DNA of 64,000 bases from NCBI RefSeq assembly GCF_002741105.1, contig NZ_NIQU01000007.1, positions 62,001 to 126,000 on the forward strand. Direction: 5' to 3'. Shown here piece by piece: positions 59,408 to 64,000 of this stretch (position 1 is its first letter; each line of letters starts with the position of its first letter). The notes under the pieces are model-generated. The model worked only from the letters and a program-made list of their open reading frames with translations, was not told the DNA's origin and made no database searches. This stretch comes from Pseudomonas sediminis (GTDB lineage: Bacteria > Pseudomonadota > Gammaproteobacteria > Pseudomonadales > Pseudomonadaceae). The translations under genes were made by a program, and so were the position numbers.

Positions 59408-61597
59408 ATGACTGAACGCGTTCAAGTCGGCGGCCTGCAGGTCGCCAAAGCCCTGTACGACTTCGTGAACAACGAAGCCATTCCCGGTACCGGCATCGCT
59501 GCCGACCAGTTCTGGGCCGGTGCCGCTGCGGTCATCAAGGACCTGGCGCCGAAGAACTACGCCCTGCTGGCCAAGCGCGACGAACTGCAGGCGCAGATCG
59601 ACGCCTGGCATCAGGCGCGCAAGGGGCAGGCCCATGACGCGGCTGCCTACAAGGCCTTCCTCCAGGAAATCGGCTATCTGCTGCCGGAGCCGGAAGACTT
59701 CCACGCCACCACCACCAACGTCGACGAAGAAATCGCCCGTCTGGCCGGCCCACAGCTGGTAGTACCGGTGATGAACGCGCGCTTCGCCCTGAACGCTTCC
59801 AACGCCCGCTGGGGCTCGCTGTACGATGCGCTGTACGGCACCGACGTGATCAGCGAAGAAGGTGGCGCCGAAAAGGGCAAGGGCTACAACAAGGTCCGTG
59901 GCGACAAGGTCATCGCCTTCGCCCGCGCCTTCCTCGACGAGGCCGCGCCGCTGGCTGCCGGCTCGCACGTCGACTCCACCGGTTATGCCATCGTCGACGG
60001 CAAGCTGGTCGTCGCCCTCAAGGGTGGCAGCAACAGCGGCCTGCGTGACGACGCACAACTGGTCGGTTTCCAGGGCGAGGCCAGCGCGCCGATCGCCGTA
60101 CTGCTCAAGCACAACGGCCTGCACTTCGAGATCCAGATCGACGCCTCCAGCCCGATCGGCAGCACTGACGCCGCCGGCGTCAAAGACGTGCTGATGGAAG
60201 CAGCGCTGACCACCATCATGGACTGTGAAGACTCCGTCGCCGCCGTCGATGCCGATGACAAAGTGGTGGTCTACAAGAACTGGCTGGGCCTGATGAAAGG
60301 CGACCTTGCCGAGGAAGTGTCCAAGGGCGGCAAGACCTTCACCCGCACCATGAACCCGGATCGCGTCTACACCAAGCCGGACGGCTCCGAGCTGACCCTG
60401 CATGGCCGTTCGCTGCTGTTCGTGCGTAACGTCGGCCACCTGATGACCAACCCGGCCATCCTCGACGCCGCAGGCAACGAGATCCCGGAAGGCATCCAGG
60501 ACGCGCTGTTCACCAGCCTGATCGCGGTGCACAACCTGATCGGCAACACCAGCCGCAAGAACACCCGTACCGGCAGCGTATACATCGTCAAACCGAAGAT
60601 GCACGGCCCGGAAGAAGTCGCCTTCACCAGCGAAATCTTCGCCCGCGTCGAGGATGTGCTGGGCCTGGCCCGCAACACCCTGAAAGTCGGCATCATGGAC
60701 GAAGAGCGCCGCACCACCGTCAACCTCAAGGCGTGCATCAAGGCTGCCAGCGAGCGCGTGGTGTTCATCAACACCGGCTTCCTCGACCGTACCGGTGACG
60801 AGATTCACACCTCCATGGAAGCCGGCGCCGTGGTGCGCAAGGCCGCGATGAAGAGCGAAGCCTGGATCGGCGCCTACGAGAACAACAACGTCGACGTCGG
60901 CCTGGCCACCGGCCTGCAAGGCCGTGCACAGATCGGCAAGGGCATGTGGGCCATGCCGGACCTGATGGCCGCCATGCTCGAGCAGAAAGTCGCGCATCCG
61001 CTGTCCGGCGCCAACACCGCCTGGGTTCCGTCGCCGACCGCCGCAGCCCTGCACGCGCTGCACTACCACAAGGTCGACGTGTTCGCCCGTCAGGCCGAAC
61101 TGGCCAAGCGCGCACCGGCTTCGGTCGACGACATCCTGACCATTCCGCTGGCCAAGGACACCAACTGGAGCGACGAGGAAATCCGCAACGAGCTGGATAA
61201 CAACTCGCAAGGCATCCTCGGCTACGTGGTGCGCTGGATCGACCAGGGCGTCGGTTGCTCCAAGGTGCCGGACATCAACGATGTCGGCCTGATGGAAGAC
61301 CGCGCCACCCTGCGTATCTCCAGCCAACTGCTGGCCAACTGGCTGCGTCACGGCATCGTCAGCGAAGCGCAGGTGGTCGAAAGCCTCAAGCGCATGGCGC
61401 CGGTGGTGGATCGTCAGAACGCCAACGACCCGCTGTATCGCCCGATGGCTCCGGACTTCGACAACAACGTCGCCTTCCAGGCCGCGCTGGAGCTGGTGGT
61501 CGAAGGCACCAAGCAGCCCAACGGCTACACCGAGCCGGTGCTGCACCGTCGTCGTCGCGAATTCAAGGAAAAGAGCAAGGCCAAGAACGGTCTGTGA
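59408..61597 (+). CDS. glcB: Malate synthase G
   Basis: 729 residues, the G-isoform length. VNNEAIPGTGI, EDSVAAVDADDKV and RNVGHLMTNPA are diagnostic, and the late EDRATLRISSQLLANWL region carries a catalytic Asp. It condenses glyoxylate with acetyl-CoA in the glyoxylate and glycolate pathways, fitting growth on C2 compounds and fatty acids. ATG 59408 has GAGG at 7 nt; a GTG at 59396 is less likely. Confidence 0.96.
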   Translation: MTERVQVGGLQVAKALYDFVNNEAIPGTGIAADQFWAGAAAVIKDLAPKNYALLAKRDELQAQIDAWHQARKGQAHDAAAYKAFLQEIGYLLPEPEDFHATTTNVDEEIARLAGPQLVVPVMNARFALNASNARWGSLYDALYGTDVISEEGGAEKGKGYNKVRGDKVIAFARAFLDEAAPLAAGSHVDSTGYAIVDGKLVVALKGGSNSGLRDDAQLVGFQGEASAPIAVLLKHNGLHFEIQIDASSPIGSTDAAGVKDVLMEAALTTIMDCEDSVAAVDADDKVVVYKNWLGLMKGDLAEEVSKGGKTFTRTMNPDRVYTKPDGSELTLHGRSLLFVRNVGHLMTNPAILDAAGNEIPEGIQDALFTSLIAVHNLIGNTSRKNTRTGSVYIVKPKMHGPEEVAFTSEIFARVEDVLGLARNTLKVGIMDEERRTTVNLKACIKAASERVVFINTGFLDRTGDEIHTSMEAGAVVRKAAMKSEAWIGAYENNNVDVGLATGLQGRAQIGKGMWAMPDLMAAMLEQKVAHPLSGANTAWVPSPTAAALHALHYHKVDVFARQAELAKRAPASVDDILTIPLAKDTNWSDEEIRNELDNNSQGILGYVVRWIDQGVGCSKVPDINDVGLMEDRATLRISSQLLANWLRHGIVSEAQVVESLKRMAPVVDRQNANDPLYRPMAPDFDNNVAFQAALELVVEGTKQPNGYTEPVLHRRRREFKEKSKAKNGL

Positions 61598-61618
61598 TTC
61601 GCTCACTGCGCGAATAAA

Positions 61619-61644
61619 AAACCGCCCTCCGGGGCGGTTTTTTT
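61619..61644 (+). terminator. Terminator of glcB
   Basis: ACCGCCC-TCC-GGGGCGGT followed by seven T residues. Confidence 0.9.
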
Positions 61645-61653
61645 ATGGGGAGT

Positions 61654-61719
61654 GTCGCGGCTAAAGCCCCTCCCACCCCACAAAGTTGAGTGTCCCGTGG
61701 GAGGGGCTTTAGCCGCGAC
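61654..61719. repeat. Perfect 23-bp inverted repeat between glcB and the sulfatase gene
   Basis: Arms at 61654-61676 and 61697-61719 (GTCGCGGCTAAAGCCCC... and its complement) are exact over 23 bp with a 20-nt gap. The AAAGCC-CGCGGCT core is the same family as the REP-like block at 23468-23522. Confidence 0.7.
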
Positions 61720-61725
61720 GGGCAA

Positions 61726-63792
61726 TCAGGGCTTGGCCTGCGCCGCCTTGTCCGCCGTCACCCCGGTGGTGTTGCCCAGCAGACTGGCTGTCGCGGTCTG
61801 CACGAAGGCCGACAGTTTGCGCTCCAGATCGCTGCGCCGCTGCGCGTCATCGATCACCTCGGCACTGGCCTCGTGGCCAAGCTGGTAGCGATACAGGCGC
61901 GCATCACGGTCACGCGGTTTGACCAGGATATTGTCGCCGGTCACCAAACCCACGGTCTGGTCGCTCCCGGACGGTTTGATCACCGCCACACCGGCATCAC
62001 CCTCAGGCAGCGCCAGCAGATCGCGGCCCCAGCATTGCTGCTGCACGGGCTGACCGAGGCGGCCCATGATGGTCGGCACCACGTCGATCTGGCTGCCAAC
62101 GGTGTCGCGACTGCTGCCGAAGGTGTCCTGCACGCCAGGGCCGATCAGCAGCAGCGGAACGCTGAAGCGCGAAAGGTCCATCTCGGTAATCTGCTCGTCG
62201 TTGCCGAAACCATGGTCACCCAGAACCACGAACAGGGTGTCCTTGAAATAGGGCTCCTGGCGCGCCTTGGCGAAGAACTGGCCGAGCGCCCAGTCGGCGT
62301 AGCGCATGGCAGTCAGGTGTTCGTCCAGCGAACCGTGGCCGGTGACGCGCTCGACCGGCAGGTCTTCCGGCAGCGCGTAAGGCGTGTGGTTGGACAGCGT
62401 CTGCAGCAGTGCGTAGAACGGCTTGCCCTGGCTGCCAAGCTTGGCCAGTTCTTCGGCGCCGCGGCTGAACATGTCCTGGTCGGACACGCCCCAGGTCGGA
62501 TCGATGAACACCGGGTCGACGAAGTCGTCACGGCCGACGAAGTTGCGCATGCCCTGGTTAGCGAAGAAGCCGGATTGGTTATCCCAGGCGAAGCTGCCGT
62601 TGTAGACATAAACGTCGTCATAGCCACGGGCACTGAGCAGTTGCGGCAGGCCGGAGAACTGATGGCCGCCTTCAGGCATGCGCATCAGGTATTCGAACGC
62701 CGGCAAGTTGGGGAAGCAGGCCATGGTGGCGAACATGCCCTGGTGGGTGTGGGTGCCGTTGGAGAATACGCGCTGGAACAGCAGCCCTTGCTTGGCCAGG
62801 GCATCGAAGTTGGGGGTGATGCCGTCCTGGTTGCCCATGGCGCCGATGTAGCGGCCGGCCATGCTCTCCATGAGGATCACCACCACGTTGCGCACCTGCG
62901 GCAGTTGGCCTTCGGTTGGGGGCGTGTAAATGCGGCGCACGGCGGCCTGGTCAGGGTCGATCAGCTCATCGCGCGGGGTCAGCAGCAGGTCGCGGGTGAC
63001 CTGCTGTGCTTCGTCAGCCGGCAGGGTGGCCTTCCAGCTGTTGTCGCGGTGATCGGAGAAAAAGTTCTCGGCGGCGTCGACCAGGGTCAGGGTGCCATTA
63101 AGGCCCAGGTGATTGGCGAACATCGAATCGGTGGTATAGGCGTCTCCCCAACGCAGCGGCGGGCCGGAGCGCAGGGTGCCACGGGCAGCAACCACGCAGA
63201 CCAGCAGGAACAGTACGAACACGGCGGTGCGAGCCGGCCAGCGCGGCGGCGCAGCATGCCCGCGCGCACGCGTTGCGCGCTCGATACGGCGGAATAGCCA
63301 GGCCAGCAGCAGCGTCGCCAGGGCCCAGGCCAGCAGCAGGCGCAGCACCGGGAAACCGTTCCAGATCATGCTGGTAACGGTGCCCAGGTCTTCCTGCATG
63401 TACTGGAACACCAGGCTATTCAGGCGCTGGTGAAATTCGCGGTAGAAGTTCAGCTCGACCACGGCGAAGAACAGGCACAGGCTGGTGGCGAACGTCAGCC
63501 AGGCGACGTGCAGACGCCGTGCACGCATCGCCGTGACGCTGAGCAGCGACAGGCTCAACGGCACGCACAAATAGACGATCAGGCGCAGGTCGAAACGCGC
63601 GCCATTGATAAAGGCCTCGACGAAGGTGCTGGCCGGCGTATCGGCGATCAGCGCGTGGTTGTAGGCCAGAAGCCCCAGGCGAGCCAGGGCGAAGAGCAGC
63701 AGCATGCACAGCGCGCTGCCAAGGATGAACGCCAGGTGACTAGCAACACTGACCTGCGCCGCCTTGTGGGCAGCTGGTACGGATGACTGCAT
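61726..63792 (-). CDS. LTA-synthase-family membrane sulfatase/phosphoglycerol transferase
   Basis: 688 residues from ATG 63792 (AAGG at about 8 nt). Five N-terminal membrane helices (about 15-215) are followed by an extracellular alkaline-phosphatase-fold domain: VVILMESMAG (metal Glu), the nucleophile region NGTHTHQGMFATMACFPN (Thr) and LGDHGFGNDEQ. In Gram-negatives such proteins (OpgB- or LtaS-like) move phosphoglycerol onto periplasmic glucans or other envelope polymers. The acceptor is not known. It is convergent with glcB. Confidence 0.85.
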   Translation of the reverse strand: MQSSVPAAHKAAQVSVASHLAFILGSALCMLLLFALARLGLLAYNHALIADTPASTFVEAFINGARFDLRLIVYLCVPLSLSLLSVTAMRARRLHVAWLTFATSLCLFFAVVELNFYREFHQRLNSLVFQYMQEDLGTVTSMIWNGFPVLRLLLAWALATLLLAWLFRRIERATRARGHAAPPRWPARTAVFVLFLLVCVVAARGTLRSGPPLRWGDAYTTDSMFANHLGLNGTLTLVDAAENFFSDHRDNSWKATLPADEAQQVTRDLLLTPRDELIDPDQAAVRRIYTPPTEGQLPQVRNVVVILMESMAGRYIGAMGNQDGITPNFDALAKQGLLFQRVFSNGTHTHQGMFATMACFPNLPAFEYLMRMPEGGHQFSGLPQLLSARGYDDVYVYNGSFAWDNQSGFFANQGMRNFVGRDDFVDPVFIDPTWGVSDQDMFSRGAEELAKLGSQGKPFYALLQTLSNHTPYALPEDLPVERVTGHGSLDEHLTAMRYADWALGQFFAKARQEPYFKDTLFVVLGDHGFGNDEQITEMDLSRFSVPLLLIGPGVQDTFGSSRDTVGSQIDVVPTIMGRLGQPVQQQCWGRDLLALPEGDAGVAVIKPSGSDQTVGLVTGDNILVKPRDRDARLYRYQLGHEASAEVIDDAQRRSDLERKLSAFVQTATASLLGNTTGVTADKAAQAKP

Positions 63793-63957
63793 GGATGTGC
63801 CTTGCTCTTTACGGAATACGTGGGCGGGGGCAGTCTGCCTGGGCATAAGTCAAAATTTCGTCAAAACGGCGCTGCCCGCACCCTACTTAGGTGCAATGGG
63901 CAACCCGGCGGGCCAGGGCCACACTGACAACATCCCGAAACTGCGAGGCGCAAGCCC

Positions 63958-64000
63958 ATGAGCAAGGCCGACGCAATGGCCGATGCGGGCAAGACTGCGG
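63958..64000 (+). CDS. Start of an unidentified gene cut by the window end
   Basis: ATG 63958 with GAGG about 9 nt upstream opens a frame MSKADAMADAGKTA that runs off the window. Too little is visible to name it. It is divergent from the sulfatase gene. Confidence 0.4.
   Translation, partial: MSKADAMADAGKTA

Noticed and set aside
59387..61606. 739-codon open frame opposite glcB
   Set aside because: A GC-rich shadow of an unmistakable malate synthase; composition is repetitive Val/Gly/Ala with no domain.
61690..63297. 535-codon open frame opposite the membrane sulfatase gene
   Set aside because: Antisense shadow of a gene with clear catalytic motifs and membrane helices.
1..64000. CRISPR array, prophage, intact insertion sequence or rRNA operon
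   Set aside because: No regularly spaced direct repeats with spacers, no phage structural genes, no transposase and no rRNA sequence were seen.

Overview
The window is GC-rich (visibly about two-thirds G+C outside one island) and reads as a Pseudomonas chromosome. The markers are a bioBFHCD operon flanked by paired ~600-residue acyl-CoA dehydrogenases, a GacA-type upstream activating site driving an Rsm-like small RNA, Crc/Hfq CA motifs, and Pseudomonas REP-like repeats. The gene order around bio and glcB recalls P. aeruginosa. The four-step hut pathway with a YjiH membrane protein suggests a lineage other than P. aeruginosa itself, perhaps the P. mendocina/oleovorans group; that is an inference only.

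Layout. 1-2346: 3' part of a PAS-GGDEF-EAL signalling protein. 2363-2439: a CAT-anticodon tRNA, judged tRNA-Ile2, whose 3' half is duplicated at 11706-11779. These 74-bp repeats bound a ~9.3 kb AT-richer island with no recombinase gene. It holds hipBA with four phased operators, a NERD-domain gene, and a translationally coupled pair: a 1271-residue nuclease/STAND-like NTPase and a 721-residue SMC-like ATPase with a degenerate Walker A. I regard this pair as the best candidate for an undescribed (anti-phage?) system. The right end carries GGTACA iterons and a 120-nt nested inverted repeat next to the attachment core.

11904-14149: egtB-egtD (ergothioneine). 14384-18649: YqaE-type peptide, LuxR-type response regulator convergent with a hybrid histidine kinase, a lipoprotein and a diguanylate cyclase. 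18733-27026: a TRAP carboxylate transporter, a sigma-54 activator, a GntP-type permease with a sigma-54 promoter and CA motif, and an acyl-CoA:acetate CoA-transferase, together an organic-acid uptake and activation region. 27183-30454: ureohydrolase, polyamine-binding protein and divergent LysR regulator, with a 141-bp MITE-like element in the promoter region. 30510-33670: FMN reductase, TetR plus hydrolase, the Rsm-like sRNA and an endonuclease I relative.

33755-42285: histidine utilisation (hutI-hutG-yjiH-hutU-hutH-hutC, divergent hutD) with two GTATATAC HutC-type operators. 42339-48792: two acyl-CoA dehydrogenases, a diguanylate cyclase, a SprA-type protein and a flagellar-rod-like small protein. 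48891-53505: bioBFHCD behind a BirA-type operator. 53702-64000: small membrane protein, ComF, ModE, SrkA, RarD, ACT-domain regulator, GNAT, malate synthase G, a membrane sulfatase of the LTA-synthase type, and the first codons of a gene cut by the window end.
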